Shown: positions 34,108 to 43,026, numbered from the stretch's first letter. The stretch is 56,297 nt of DNA from Pseudomonadota bacterium (GCA_021792555.1 JAJYUL010000022.1:1-56297), one strand, 5' to 3'. Translations and numbers: made by a program. The notes: generated by a model not told the origin, from the sequence alone.

Positions 34108-35132
34108 GGCGTCGAACTCCCGATGGACGGTGCGGCGGCGAGCGCCTGGGCGATGTGCTCGGTCAACCCATGGCGCGCGGCGAGCGCGGCGGTGAGGACC
34201 GCCCTGGAGAAGGCCATCCCGTCGGCTCTGCCATGGCTTTTTACCACGATCCCGGCCAGCCCCACCATGCATGCGCCGTTGTAGCGGCGCGGATCGAGGC
34301 TCGCGGCCACGCGCCGCAGCACCCCGCGGGCGGCGAGCCCTGCGAGCCGGGCCCGCCAGGACGCGCGGAACTCCCCGCGCATGCGCTCGGCGATCAGCGC
34401 CGCGACCCCCTCCATGGTCTTCAGCGCCACGTTGCCGGTGAACCCGTCGGTCACCACCACGTCGACGTCGCCGGAGAAGATGTCGTCGCCTTCAACGAAG
34501 CCCACGTAGTTCAGACCGCTCGCGAGCAGCAGCGCGTGGGCCGCCTGCACCACTTCGTGGCCCTTGATGTCCTCCTCGCCGATGTTGAGCAGCCCGATGC
34601 GCGGGACGGCGAGCCCGTAGACGTCCCGCGAGATGATCGCGCCCATGGTGGCGAACTGACAGAGCTGCTCGGGCGTTGCCTTGGTGTTGGCGCCGAGGTC
34701 GAGCATCTGGGTGTGGCCATGCACGGCCGGGATGGCCGAGATGATCGCCGCCCGCTCTACGCCGGGCAGCGTTTTCAGCACGAAGTGGGCAATGGCGGTG
34801 AGCGCCCCGGTATTGCCGGCGCTCACGCAGGCCGAGGCGCGGCCGCTCTTGACGAGCTCGACCGCCACGCGCATCGAGGAGTCCTTCTTGCGGCGCACCG
34901 CCTCGCGCGGATGCTCGCTCATGCCGACCACTTCGGAGGCCGGCACGATCTCGATCCGCTCGCGCAGCCGCGGCGGCTGCGCCGCGCACGCCGCCTCGAT
35001 CAGCTGCCGATCGCCCACCAGCAGCGCGCGCAGATCCGCCTGCTCGGCAAGCGCCGCGAACGCGCCGGCGATGTACTCACGCGGCTGGCGATCGCCGCTC
35101 ATCACATCGATGGCGACCGGCAACACGGGCAC
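34104..35132 (-). CDS. plsX: Phosphate acyltransferase PlsX
   Basis: Makes acyl-phosphate from acyl-ACP for phospholipid synthesis (PlsX/PlsY route). 342 residues from GTG at 35132. Recognisable blocks: VAIDVMSGDRQPREYI (6-21), EVVGMSEHPREAVRRKKDSSM (about 67-87), ACVSAGNTGALTAIAHFVLKTL (about 98-119), MLDLGANTKATPEQL, NIGEEDIKGHEVV and VVVTDGFTGNVALKTMEG. The first motif, more often D-x-MGGD-x-x-P, has Ser in place of one Gly. It is located 11 bp after rpmF on the same strand and its stop overlaps fabH. Confidence 0.96.
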   Translation of the reverse strand: MPVLPVAIDVMSGDRQPREYIAGAFAALAEQADLRALLVGDRQLIEAACAAQPPRLRERIEIVPASEVVGMSEHPREAVRRKKDSSMRVAVELVKSGRASACVSAGNTGALTAIAHFVLKTLPGVERAAIISAIPAVHGHTQMLDLGANTKATPEQLCQFATMGAIISRDVYGLAVPRIGLLNIGEEDIKGHEVVQAAHALLLASGLNYVGFVEGDDIFSGDVDVVVTDGFTGNVALKTMEGVAALIAERMRGEFRASWRARLAGLAARGVLRRVAASLDPRRYNGACMVGLAGIVVKSHGRADGMAFSRAVLTAALAARHGLTEHIAQALAAAPSIGSSTP

Positions 35133-35143
35133 GCGCGCGCGTG

Positions 35144-35335
35144 TTATTCCTGATCGGTGTCGGCGGGCTTCTCGATCACGCGCCGGCCGCGATAGAAGCC
35201 ATCCGGCGTGATGCGGTGACGCAGATGGGTCTCGCCCGACTGCGGATCGGTGGACAGCGCCGGGGCGGCGAGTCCGTCGTGGGAACGGTGCATGCCGCGC
35301 TTGGAAGGGGTCTTGCGGCTTTTCTGAACGGCCAT
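35144..35335 (-). CDS. rpmF: 50S ribosomal protein L32
   Basis: Sixty-three residues starting [20 protein letters not shown], which is the conserved L32 N-terminus, followed by [20 protein letters not shown]. The zinc CxxC pair is absent, as in the E. coli-type protein. It lies between yceD and plsX, the standard place; L32 and PlsX are co-transcribed in many proteobacteria. Confidence 0.98.
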   Translation of the reverse strand: MAVQKSRKTPSKRGMHRSHDGLAAPALSTDPQSGETHLRHRITPDGFYRGRRVIEKPADTDQE

Positions 35336-35365
35336 AATGTCCTCATGCGCGCAACGCGCGGCTAC

Positions 35366-35884
35366 TCACTTGTGACTCAACAACTCACCCAGCCCCGCGA
35401 ACGGCCGCTGCGTCGCCGCCTCGGCCGGCTGCTGCTCGGCCGGGCCGGTCTGCTCGAGCGGCCGGCACTGCTCCTGCCCCGCGTGCATCGGCACGATGGG
35501 CAGACTCAGCAGCACCTCCTCCTCGACCAGCTCGGCGACGCTGATGCGGCCCTCGCTCGCGAGCACCGGCTCGAACGCACCGGCCAGCGTGTCCGCCTCC
35601 GCCGCGCTGCCGAGCAGTGCCACCGAAGTGTGCGCGCTCAGCGGCAGCGCCATCGGACGCATGCACCGCTGACAGCGCAGCTGCGCCTCGCCCTCGAACG
35701 ACACCTCCGCCACCGCGCGGTGCGCGTCGCGCCCGAAACGCACATGGCCCTGCACGTGGCCGCCGAGCAGCTCGACGCGCGAGCTCAGCCGCGGCAACTG
35801 TGCCAGAGCGATATCGAAATCGAGCACGGCCGACCCACGGCTCAGCCGGTCTACCTCGAGCGGCTTGGACCAGGGTTGCGGCAT
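35366..35884 (-). CDS. yceD: YceD family protein (DUF177)
   Basis: A 172-residue protein of the family linked in E. coli and plants to 23S rRNA accumulation. The CxxC pair in LRCQRCMRPM (about 82-91) and acidic segments DFDIALAQLP and VAELVEEEVLLSLPIVPMH are typical, with C-terminal RPFAGLGELL. I chose the ATG at 35884 (MPQPWSKPLEVDRL); the longer in-frame start at 35917 lies upstream of a well-formed -10 and would not be in the transcript. The predicted transcription start is only about 3 nt before this ATG and no ribosome site is visible. First gene of yceD-rpmF-plsX-fabH. Confidence 0.92.
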   Translation of the reverse strand: MPQPWSKPLEVDRLSRGSAVLDFDIALAQLPRLSSRVELLGGHVQGHVRFGRDAHRAVAEVSFEGEAQLRCQRCMRPMALPLSAHTSVALLGSAAEADTLAGAFEPVLASEGRISVAELVEEEVLLSLPIVPMHAGQEQCRPLEQTGPAEQQPAEAATQRPFAGLGELLSHK

Positions 35885-35893
35885 GGGGCGCGT

Positions 35894-35922
35894 ATAATAG
35901 GTATCAGGTACCGGCAAGTCAA
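35894..35922 (-). promoter_or_regulatory. Predicted sigma70 promoter of yceD-rpmF-plsX-fabH
   Basis: Minus strand: -35 TTGACT (35922-35917), 17-bp spacer, -10 TATTAT (35899-35894). The expected start point is 35886-35888, 2-4 nt before the yceD ATG. A copy of the dispersed motif lies about 20 bp upstream of the -35 (35941-35952). Confidence 0.65.
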
Positions 35923-35940
35923 AGTCCGGTGGATCCTGAT

Positions 35941-35952
35941 AAGTCCTTGTTT
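35941..35952 (-). repeat. Copy 4 of dispersed motif AAACAAG-N2-CTT
   Basis: The minus strand reads GAAACAAGGACTTATCAG, in the divergent yceD/maf intergenic region. Thirteen consecutive bases are identical to the copy inside aat. The right palindrome arm is imperfect (CTTAT). Confidence 0.5.
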
Positions 35953-35984
35953 CGGAGAGCCGAATTTCAGCGGCCTATCTGCCC

Positions 35985-36563
35985 ATGCCTGAACTCATTC
36001 TTGCCTCGACCTCCCGCTACCGGCGCGCGCTGCTCGAGCGGCTGGAGCTGCCCTTCACCGCCGTCGCGCCCGAGGTGAGCGAGGCGTACCAGGAGGGCGA
36101 GCTGCCGGCCGACCGGGCCGCGCGGCTCGCGCTCGCCAAGGCCCAGGCGCTCGCCGCGCGCCACCCGCAGGCGCTCGTCATCGGCAGCGACCAGGTCGCC
36201 GCCCATGGCGAGCAGATCCTCGACAAGCCCGGCAATGCCGAGCGCTGCCGCGCGCAGCTGCACGCCGCCAGCGGGGCGCGCGTGCGCTTCCATACCGGCT
36301 GCGCGCTGCTCGGGGCCGGCGGGGCGGTGCGCCTGGTGCACCTGGACACCACCACCGTGGTGTTCCGCGAGCTGAGCGAGCCCGAAATCGCCCGCTACGT
36401 CGAGGCCGAACGCCCGTTCGACTGCGCCGGGGGATTCCGCGCCGAGGGGCTCGGGATCGCGCTGTTCGAGCGCATCGAGAGCACCGATCCGACCGCGCTG
36501 ATCGGCCTGCCGCTCATCTGGCTCGCCGCTGCGCTGCGCCGGGCCGGCTGCGCTGTGCCCTGA
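35985..36563 (+). CDS. maf: Maf/YceF nucleotide pyrophosphatase
   Basis: House-cleaning NTP pyrophosphatase of the YceF subfamily, acting on m7GTP in E. coli. 192 residues: N-terminal LILASTSRYRRALLERL (4-20) with the Maf signature S-x-S-x-R-R, catalytic D69 in VIGSDQVAA (66-74), LDKPGNAERCRAQL, and DCAGGFRAEGLGIALFERIES (about 146-166). It is divergent from yceD and converges with rluC, leaving 7 bp between stops. The yceD/maf/rluC arrangement is the same as in E. coli and Pseudomonas. Confidence 0.95.
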   Translation: MPELILASTSRYRRALLERLELPFTAVAPEVSEAYQEGELPADRAARLALAKAQALAARHPQALVIGSDQVAAHGEQILDKPGNAERCRAQLHAASGARVRFHTGCALLGAGGAVRLVHLDTTTVVFRELSEPEIARYVEAERPFDCAGGFRAEGLGIALFERIESTDPTALIGLPLIWLAAALRRAGCAVP

Positions 36564-36570
36564 GGCAGCG

Positions 36571-37551
36571 CTAGCGCTCCAGCCGCTCGAGCACCGCCGA
36601 GAGCTCCGGCGGCAGCGGCGCGCTCGCGCTGAAGGTCGCCCCGTCCGGCCACTCGAAGCTCATGCTGTGCGCGTGCAGAAACATCCGGCTGAGGCCGAGT
36701 GCGCGCAGCGCTGCGTTGCAGACCGCATCGCCGTACTTCGGATCCCCGGCCACCGGATGCCCGGCATAGGCGGCGTGCACCCGGATCTGGTGCGTGCGGC
36801 CGGTGTGCAGCGTCACCTCGAGGAGGCTCGCCTGGGTGCCCCGGCGCCGGCCGTAACTCTGCACCAGGCGGAACTCGCTCACCGAGGCCTTCCCGCCCGC
36901 GGCCACCCGCACCGTGCGCTCACCGCCCACCCGCGTATCGGTGCGCAGCGGCGCCTCGATGCGCTTGTGGCCGAGCTCCCAGCGGCCGCAGAGCAGCGCC
37001 AGATAGCGCTTCTCGCTGCGCCCCTCGCGCAGCAGGGCATGCGCGGCGCGCAGCGCCGCGGGCGTGCGCGCCACCAGCAGGCAACCGCTGGTGTCCCGAT
37101 CGAGCCGGTGCACCAGCTCGAGCGGCTCGCCCGGCCGCAGCGCGCGCAGCGCCTCGATGAGGCCGAAGTCGATGCCGCTGCCGCCGTGGACCGCGATCCC
37201 CGCGGGCTTATCGAGCACCAGCAGCCGCGCATCCTCCTGAATGATCGCCCGCCGCACGGTGTCGATCAGCCCCGCCGGCGGGCCGCGCGCGGCCGGCGCC
37301 GCCCCGCCCGGCGGCTCCAGGCGCAGCGGGGGGACCCGCACCCGGTCCCCGGCCGCCAGGCGCGTCTCCGGCCCGCATCGCCCGCCGTTCACCCGCACCT
37401 CGCCCTTGCGGATGATGCGGAACAGCCGCGTGCGCGGCAGCCCGGGCAGCCGCTGGGTGAGAAATTTGTCCAGCCTGAGGCCTGCCTCGCCCTCGGCCAC
37501 GTCCAGATGGCGCACCCCGGTGCGCCCTTCGGTCCCATTATCCGCTGACAC
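36571..37551 (-). CDS. rluC: 23S rRNA pseudouridine synthase RluC
   Basis: Isomerises uridines 955, 2504 and 2580 (E. coli numbering) in 23S rRNA. 326 residues: S4-like RNA-binding domain at about 24-75 (LRLDKFLTQRLPGLPRTRL, GEVRVNGGR) and the RluA catalytic core with D151 in HRLDRDTSG, preceded by LLVLDKPAGIAVHGGSG. The RTHQIRVHAAYAGHPVAGDPKYGD block is present. Divergent from rne across a 372-bp gap, as in E. coli. Confidence 0.95.
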   Translation of the reverse strand: MSADNGTEGRTGVRHLDVAEGEAGLRLDKFLTQRLPGLPRTRLFRIIRKGEVRVNGGRCGPETRLAAGDRVRVPPLRLEPPGGAAPAARGPPAGLIDTVRRAIIQEDARLLVLDKPAGIAVHGGSGIDFGLIEALRALRPGEPLELVHRLDRDTSGCLLVARTPAALRAAHALLREGRSEKRYLALLCGRWELGHKRIEAPLRTDTRVGGERTVRVAAGGKASVSEFRLVQSYGRRRGTQASLLEVTLHTGRTHQIRVHAAYAGHPVAGDPKYGDAVCNAALRALGLSRMFLHAHSMSFEWPDGATFSASAPLPPELSAVLERLER

Positions 37552-37923
37552 CGCCCTATTCCGCGTAAGGTACTGTTTCTACAGCAATCCTTGCAGTATA
37601 CTCCGCCCGCCGTCCGCTGAGCGGACGCGCCAATGGTTGGCGGCGCACCGCGCCGCATGTTAGTTGGACCTCCATAGAGAGGCCATCGTATTGGGCCGAC
37701 AAGATCGCCACCGGCGTCGAACCCCTGAAATGGGTTCCGCGGGCGGCGCCTCCGGTTGAGACCATCGAAGGATTTCCGGCACCCGCCTATGCAGTGGTGT
37801 GCATCGTGACGATCAGGACTCGCGCTGGCGCGCAGAGTCGCAGGAATCTTCGCCGCTGCGGCGCGCCCGCGCCGCGGCCTCCCGTATGCTTGCCGGCCCC
37901 TCACCGTACAACAGTAGGGGCAC
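37552..37923. promoter_or_regulatory. rluC/rne divergent region and long rne leader
   Basis: 372 bp with no gene. It carries TATACT (37597-37602), palindromic with AGTATA so usable in either direction, without a good -35; a perfect 7-bp hairpin CGTCCGC-TGA-GCGGACG (37611-37627); further GC stems near 37630-37660; and the rne ribosome site AGGGG just before the ATG. If transcription starts near 37609 the leader is about 315 nt. In E. coli a leader of similar length mediates RNase E autoregulation; by analogy this may do the same. Confidence 0.55.
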
Positions 37924-40431
37924 ATGAAAAGAATGCTCGTGAATGCGACTCAGGAAGAGGAACTGAGAGTCGCGCTGGTCGATGGACAGAAGCTCTTTGA
38001 TCTGAGTATCGACATACCGTCCCGCGAACAGAAGAAGGCAAACGTCTACAAAGGCCGCATCTCCCGCATCGAACCGTCCCTGGAGGCCTGCTTCGTCGAT
38101 TACGGCGCGGCGCGTCACGGCTTCTTGCCGCTGAAGGAAGTCAGCCGGGAATACTTCCGCCAGTCCCCGCAGGGCGGCCGGATGAACATCCGCGAGCTGC
38201 TCTTCGAGGGCCAGGAGCTGATCGTGCAGGTCGAGAAGGAGGAACGCGGCAACAAGGGCGCCGCGCTCACCACCTTCCTCAGCCTCGCCGGGCGCTTCCT
38301 CGTGCTGATGCCGAACAATCCGCGCGCCGGGGGCGTCTCGCGCCGCATCGAGGGCGAGGACCGCGACCAGATGCGCGAGGTGATGAACCAGCTGCGCATT
38401 CCGGAGGGCATGGGCGCGATCGTGCGCACCGCGGGAGTCGGCCGCAGCGCCGAGGAGCTGCAGTGGGACCTCGACAACCTCAAGGCGCAGTGGGATCAGA
38501 TCGCCGTGGCCGCCGAGGGCCGGGCGGCGCCGTTCCTGGTGTACCGGGAGAGCGATGCGGTCACGCGCGCGCTGCGCGACTATCTGTCCGACGACATCGC
38601 CGAGGTGCTGGTCGATGACGCGGCGGCCTTCCAGAAGGCCCAGGAATACATGCAGCGCTTCATGCCCGCCGATGCGCAGCGCCGGCTGAAGCACTACACG
38701 GACGACATTGCGCTGTTCACCCGCTTTCAGATCGAAAGCCAGATCGAATCGGCCTACGCGCACAAGGTACAGCTGCCCTCCGGCGGCAGCATCGTCATCG
38801 ACTACACCGAGGCGTTGGTGTCGATCGACATCAACTCCGCGCGCGCCACCAAGGGCAGCGACATCGAGACCACCGCCCTCAACACCAACCTCGAGGCGGC
38901 CGACGAGATTGCCCGTCAGCTGCGCATCCGCGACATCGGCGGTCTCATTGTCATCGACTTCATCGACATGGAGTCGGGCAAGAATCAGCGCGAGGTCGAG
39001 GACCGCCTGCGCGATGCGATGAAGATGGACCGCGCGCGCATCCAGATCGGCAAGCTCTCGCGCTTCGGCCTGCTCGAGATGTCGCGCCAGCGCCTGCGCC
39101 CCTCGCTCGGGGAATCGAGCCACATCGTCTGCCCGCGCTGCGTCGGAATCGGCAGCATCAGGAGCGTCGAGTCGATGGCGCTCGCGGTGCTGCGCCTGAT
39201 CGGCGAGGAGCTGCGCAAGGACCGCACCGCCAAGGTCATCACGCAGCTGCCGGTCGACGTGGCGACGTTCCTGTTCAACGAAAAGCGCGAATGGCTGCGC
39301 ACGCTCGAGGACAAGAGCGAGGCGGAGCTGATCATCGTGCCGAACCCGCACATTCAGACGCCCGAGTACTCGATCAAGCGCGTGCGCGACGATGAGGCGG
39401 AGCTGCCCGAGAACCGCCAGACCAGCTACCTGATCCCCGCCCCGCCCGAGGTGAGCGAGCCCGGCAGCGGGCGCGAGCAGCGCCCGCCGGCCGAAGTCCC
39501 GGCCGTGGCTGCGATCATGCCCTCGACGCCCTCGCCCGTGACGCTGAGCGCTGCGCATCCGGCGCCGGCCGCGCCGGCTGAAGCCCGCCCGGCCAAGGGT
39601 CTGTGGTCCCGGCTGAAGGGCCTGTTCGCCGCGGAAGCCGCGCCGGTCCCGAGCGAGCCCGAGCCGGAGCAGCCCAAGGCGCCCGCCGCGCGTACGCCGC
39701 ACCGGCGCGGCGAGCGCACGCGCGAGGCACGGCGGGAGCCGGGCCGTCAGGGACGCCGCGGGGAAGGCACCCGCCGCCCGCAGGGCGAGCCGCGCGGCCC
39801 GGAGAGCCGCGGTCCGCGTCCCGAGCGCCGTCAACGCGACCGCGACCGCGAGCGCGAGCGCGAACCGACGCATCGCGCCCCGGAAGCGGCCGCGGCAAGC
39901 GGCGGCGCGACTCCGAGTCCGCCTCCGGCAGCAGTCGGCGGCGAACGTCCGCCGTCCGAGCGTGGAGAGCGCCGCGGCCGGCGGCGTGGCCGGCGCGGCG
40001 GACGCCGGGGCGGCGCGCGCGAGCAGACTCCAGGAGAGGCCCGCGCCAGTGGCGCAGGCCCGGCGCAAGGCGAGCCGCACACGCAGGCCACCGGCGAGCG
40101 GCGCGAGTATGCAGGCGAGAGCCCGGCGCCGCGCGAAACACCCGCACCGCGGGAGACCTTCGCCCCGCGGCCGCCGGCTCCGGCGCCCGAGTCTGAGGCT
40201 CACGCTGCGCGGCCGGCACCTGCCCCGGCACCGCTCGCCGCGCCGGCCTCACCGCCCGCCCCTGCGGTGCGTGAGGACAAGCCCGCCGGATCGTGGCACG
40301 AGGAACCCAAACCGGCCTCGGTGCACGTCGAGCCGCCCGTCCCGGCGAGCGGCTCGGACAGCAAGCCGCACGTGGTGTGGTCCTCCACGCCCGCGCAGTG
40401 GGACACGGGCCACCGCGGCACGGACGAGTAA
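37924..40431 (+). CDS. rne: Ribonuclease E
   Basis: Essential endoribonuclease and degradosome scaffold. 835 residues. The catalytic half (1-510) shows [20 protein letters not shown], the S1 domain (about 38-120, [20 protein letters not shown]), the DNase I-like part with [20 protein letters not shown] (about 292-311) and [13 protein letters not shown] (338-350) holding the metal aspartates, and the Zn-link CPRCVG (about 402). The C-terminal half is low complexity, with Arg/Gly/Glu blocks (about 590-710) likely to bind RNA, and a Pro/Ala tail; no degradosome partner motif can be named. It is followed by two perfect hairpins and a convergent phosphatase gene. Confidence 0.96.
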   Translation: MKRMLVNATQEEELRVALVDGQKLFDLSIDIPSREQKKANVYKGRISRIEPSLEACFVDYGAARHGFLPLKEVSREYFRQSPQGGRMNIRELLFEGQELIVQVEKEERGNKGAALTTFLSLAGRFLVLMPNNPRAGGVSRRIEGEDRDQMREVMNQLRIPEGMGAIVRTAGVGRSAEELQWDLDNLKAQWDQIAVAAEGRAAPFLVYRESDAVTRALRDYLSDDIAEVLVDDAAAFQKAQEYMQRFMPADAQRRLKHYTDDIALFTRFQIESQIESAYAHKVQLPSGGSIVIDYTEALVSIDINSARATKGSDIETTALNTNLEAADEIARQLRIRDIGGLIVIDFIDMESGKNQREVEDRLRDAMKMDRARIQIGKLSRFGLLEMSRQRLRPSLGESSHIVCPRCVGIGSIRSVESMALAVLRLIGEELRKDRTAKVITQLPVDVATFLFNEKREWLRTLEDKSEAELIIVPNPHIQTPEYSIKRVRDDEAELPENRQTSYLIPAPPEVSEPGSGREQRPPAEVPAVAAIMPSTPSPVTLSAAHPAPAAPAEARPAKGLWSRLKGLFAAEAAPVPSEPEPEQPKAPAARTPHRRGERTREARREPGRQGRRGEGTRRPQGEPRGPESRGPRPERRQRDRDREREREPTHRAPEAAAASGGATPSPPPAAVGGERPPSERGERRGRRRGRRGGRRGGAREQTPGEARASGAGPAQGEPHTQATGERREYAGESPAPRETPAPRETFAPRPPAPAPESEAHAARPAPAPAPLAAPASPPAPAVREDKPAGSWHEEPKPASVHVEPPVPASGSDSKPHVVWSSTPAQWDTGHRGTDE

Positions 40432-40442
40432 GCCCCAGCGAA

Positions 40443-40467
40443 CCCTGGGACGCCGCGCGTCCCAGGG
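40443..40467. terminator. Perfect 10-bp hairpin after rne
   Basis: CCCTGGGACG pairs with CGTCCCAGGG around CCGCG, 11 bp after the rne stop. No T-tract follows. First of two tandem hairpins between rne and the phosphatase gene. Confidence 0.6.
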
Positions 40468-40469
40468 GC

Positions 40470-40500
40470 GTGCCGCGGGCGGTCAGTCCGCCCGCGGCAC
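40470..40500. terminator. Perfect 13-bp hairpin spanning the phosphatase stop codon
   Basis: GTGCCGCGGGCGG pairs with CCGCCCGCGGCAC around TCAGT. The loop contains the stop codon of the convergent phosphatase, and one stem arm encodes its last codons. Likely a 3'-end element serving both converging transcripts; no T-tract. Confidence 0.55.
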
Positions 40501-41028
40501 GCTCGATCCCTCCCCGGTGCGCAGCGCCGCACACAGGCCGCGCGCGGCCGCTTCGATCAGATCGAGCACGCGCTCGAAGCCGTTCTCCCCACCGTAATAC
40601 GGGTCGGGCACCTCGAGCACGCCGCTCTCGGGAGCAAACTCGAGAAACAGCCGCAGCCGCTCGCGAGCGTGTGCGGGCGCGCGCTGCTCGAGCGTGCGCA
40701 GGTTCTGCCGGTCCATCGCCAGGATCAGATCGAACGTCTCGAAGTCGCGTGCTTCCACGACGCGCGCGCGCAGAGCCGACAGGTCATAACCGCGGCGGGC
40801 GGCCGCCTCGCGGGTACGCCGATCGGGGGGCTCGCCGGCGTGATAGCCGGCGGTGCCGGCCGAATCGACGCTCAGCGCGAGCTGCGGCAACTCCTGGGCA
40901 GCCATGGCGCGCACGACCGCCTCCGCAGTGGGCGAGCGGCAGATGTTGCCGAGGCACACGAACAGGATGCGAAAGTGTCCGCCCTGCCCGAGGGCGCCGC
41001 GGTCCGCTTGCGCTGCGGTCATCGTCAT
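40483..41028 (-). CDS. Low-molecular-weight protein-tyrosine phosphatase
   Basis: Cytoplasmic arsenate-reductase-like phosphatase. 181 residues; P-loop VCLGNICRSP with C25 and R31, general acid D142 in DPYYGG. Remaining family features: DSAGTAGYHAGEPPDRRT and AMDRQNLRTL. A GGAG ribosome site precedes the ATG. In Pseudomonas and Xanthomonas the homologue lies between kdsB and rne, as here. Exopolysaccharide-type LMW phosphatases act on Wzc-like kinases, but none is nearby, so the substrate is open. Confidence 0.94.
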   Translation of the reverse strand: MTMTAAQADRGALGQGGHFRILFVCLGNICRSPTAEAVVRAMAAQELPQLALSVDSAGTAGYHAGEPPDRRTREAAARRGYDLSALRARVVEARDFETFDLILAMDRQNLRTLEQRAPAHARERLRLFLEFAPESGVLEVPDPYYGGENGFERVLDLIEAAARGLCAALRTGEGSSVPRAD

Positions 41029-41366
41029 GACATCTCCTCAGGCCCGAAGAGCCGATCGTTTCATTGCGCGGCATCTCGCCCGCCGGCCAGTCGCGCGCGG
41101 CCGGCAGTGTTGCCGCAATGGCTCGGGCGGCTCAACGGGCAACGGCTCATCGAGCATCACGATTTGAAGTCATCCGCGCAGTGCGCGCAAGCACTGCGCC
41201 GACCGTGGGCGCCCGGCCGTCTGCAGCAGAGTTCCTCCTCTGCGGCCTCGTGTCGGCAAGCGCATCGAGAAGCACCCGCGTGAGGGGCCGCCTGCGGCGG
41301 GATGGCCCGGCCCCCCGTTCGCATGCGCGCAGCAGTGCGCGCGCCGGGAGAATGCGCCGGCAGCGC
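41029..41366. other. Intergenic region upstream of the phosphatase gene
   Basis: About 340 bp without a credible gene. It contains a perfect 9-bp inverted repeat GCGCAGTGC/GCACTGCGC with a GCGCAA loop (41176-41199), probably the 3' hairpin of the glycine-zipper gene, and a 7-bp repeat GCCGGCC/GGCCGGC near 41082-41105 just upstream of the phosphatase. No promoter hexamers stand out. Confidence 0.5.
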
Positions 41367-41933
41367 CTACTTCACACTGTATCCGCGCGCCTGCAGGCAC
41401 GCACTCAATGCGCGACGGTAGTCCATGGCCTTGCGATCGACCGCGCGCTGCTGCTCGCGGGCCGCCGCGCTCATCGCCTGATCGTTCGCCTGGGCATTGG
41501 CGGCATCGCCCGCGCTGCCGATCATCGCGCCGGTCAGTGCGCCGAACACCGCTCCGGAGCCCCGGTCCCACCGGTCGGAAATCGCAGCGCCGATCACCGC
41601 GCCGGCAATGGCGCCGATGGCGGTATCGGTTCCCGGCGGCGGTCCCTGCACGGCCACCCGGTCGTAGACCGGCACGCCGGGGGCGCTCGGATCGAATCCC
41701 GTCTGATGCACCGCCCACACACTGCACTCGTAGCGGTCGCGACTTTGCTGCCCAGCCGACTGATTGTGCATCGGATACGCGTACACGGTCGTGTTCGGCG
41801 GCGGCACGGTATACGCGACGGTCTGCTCGGGCTGCATCGTCGCGCACGCGCCGAGCGCCAGCAGCGCCGCAGCCGCCGCCGCCAGGCGTGCCGCGCGCCG
41901 GACAGTCCACGATGAGGAAATTCGCATGGTCAT
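41367..41933 (-). CDS. Glycine-zipper lipoprotein
   Basis: About 188 residues. Lipoprotein signal with lipobox LGAC (Cys about 28), a mid part with two cysteines-poor Tyr/Pro-rich segments (YTVPPPNTTVYAYPMHNQ), and a glycine-zipper membrane-interacting region: DTAIGAIAGAVIGAAISDRW (about 100-119) followed by GAVFGALTGAMIGSAGDAAN. This resembles the small outer-membrane glycine-zipper family (OmpA-associated/Slp-like zippers), whose roles are mostly unknown. Start ambiguous between two ATGs (41933 or 41927). It lies between kdsB and the phosphatase gene; I do not recall this gene at that place in Pseudomonas. Confidence 0.8.
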   Translation of the reverse strand: MTMRISSSWTVRRAARLAAAAAALLALGACATMQPEQTVAYTVPPPNTTVYAYPMHNQSAGQQSRDRYECSVWAVHQTGFDPSAPGVPVYDRVAVQGPPPGTDTAIGAIAGAVIGAAISDRWDRGSGAVFGALTGAMIGSAGDAANAQANDQAMSAAAREQQRAVDRKAMDYRRALSACLQARGYSVK

Positions 41934-42068
41934 AGCTCTCATGGCCAAAGCCGCCCGAAGGGCCGCAACGCGCCCGCACCTCACGATGGACGCGGCGCGG
42001 GATCGCGAAGTTCCACCGCGGAGATGGTGTCTTGGCGAGCAATTCTCAAGATAGCACAAGGGCCCCGC

Positions 42069-42821
42069 TCAGCGGACGAGTCGCGCCACTCGGCGCAGAT
42101 CCTCCGCGGTATTGACGTCGGGCCCGGGCCGCTCGAGCGCATCAGCCACCTGAATGATCAGCCCATGCTCGAGCGCGCGCAGCTGCTCGAGCTTCTCGCT
42201 CGCCTCGAGCGGCGAGCCCGGCAGGCCCGCGAGCGTGCGCAGCGCCGCCACCCGGTAGGCGTACAGGCCCACATGGCGCCGCGCCCCCTGGAAGCGGGAC
42301 TGACTCGAGAGCCCCGCCGGCGCCCCCTCGCGGCTCCAGGGGATCGGCGCGCGCGAGAAATACAGCGCGCGGCCGCGGGAGTCGGTCACGACCTTCACGA
42401 CGTTAGGATCGAGAAACTCCTCGAGCGACTCGATGGGCGTGGCGAGCGTGGCGATCGCCGCCTGTGGGGAGCCTGCGAGCACGGCTGCGACCTGCCCGAT
42501 GACGGCCGGCGGAATCAGGGGCTCATCGCCCTGCACGTTCACGACGATGTCCTCGTCCGCCCAGCCCTCGAGCGCGGCCAGCTCGGCGATGCGGTCGGTG
42601 CCGGAAGCGTGTGCGGGGGACGTCAGGCGCGCGACGGCCCCGAAGGCGCGCGCGGCCGCCGCAATCGATTCGTCATCGGTCGCGATCAGCACCTCGCTCG
42701 CCCCCGCGGCGCAGGCCTTCTCGTGGACCCACTGCAGCATCGGCTTGCCGTTGAGCTCGGCGAGCGCCTTGCCGGGCAGGCGGCTCGAGCCCGCCCGGGC
42801 GGGAATGGCGATGCGGAACAC
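42069..42821 (-). CDS. kdsB: 3-deoxy-manno-octulosonate cytidylyltransferase
   Basis: Activates Kdo as CMP-Kdo for lipid A-core synthesis. 250 residues with the CMP-sugar synthetase signature IPARAGSSRLPGKAL (5-19), ATDDESI, HASGTDRIAEL, VVNVQGDEPLIPP (about 93-105), YFSRAPIPW and RHVGLYAYR. Last gene of exbB-exbD-msbA-lpxK-ycaR-kdsB, all concerned with the envelope; 13 bp after ycaR. Confidence 0.97.
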   Translation of the reverse strand: MFRIAIPARAGSSRLPGKALAELNGKPMLQWVHEKACAAGASEVLIATDDESIAAAARAFGAVARLTSPAHASGTDRIAELAALEGWADEDIVVNVQGDEPLIPPAVIGQVAAVLAGSPQAAIATLATPIESLEEFLDPNVVKVVTDSRGRALYFSRAPIPWSREGAPAGLSSQSRFQGARRHVGLYAYRVAALRTLAGLPGSPLEASEKLEQLRALEHGLIIQVADALERPGPDVNTAEDLRRVARLVR

Positions 42822-42834
42822 GGCCTCCCCGGCC

Positions 42835-43023
42835 TCAGCGCTCGAGCAGCGGATCGTCGGCGCCGAGCTGGCGGGCCTCCTCCTCGAGCATCACCGGCAC
42901 CCCGTCGCGAATCGGGTAGGCGAGCCGGTCGAGCCGGCACACCAGCACCGCCGCCTCGCGCCGGTAGACGAGCGTGCCCTTGCAGATCGGGCAGGCGAGG
43001 ATTTCGAGCAGGCGGGCGTCCAC
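42835..43023 (-). CDS. ycaR: Trm112-like UPF0434 protein (YcaR)
   Basis: 62 residues with CPICKG (11-16) and one further cysteine at about 29, the short zinc-ribbon-like Trm112 fold, followed by [13 protein letters not shown]. It sits between lpxK and kdsB, the conserved position in many gammaproteobacteria. Function is not established in bacteria; in eukaryotes Trm112 activates methyltransferases. Confidence 0.93.
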   Translation of the reverse strand: MDARLLEILACPICKGTLVYRREAAVLVCRLDRLAYPIRDGVPVMLEEEARQLGADDPLLER

Positions 43024-43026
43024 GAA

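Noticed and set aside
37571-37602. SOS-like site in the rne leader (CTGTTTCTACAG)
   Set aside because: The half-sites are only 4 bp apart instead of 8, so it does not fit an E. coli-type LexA box.
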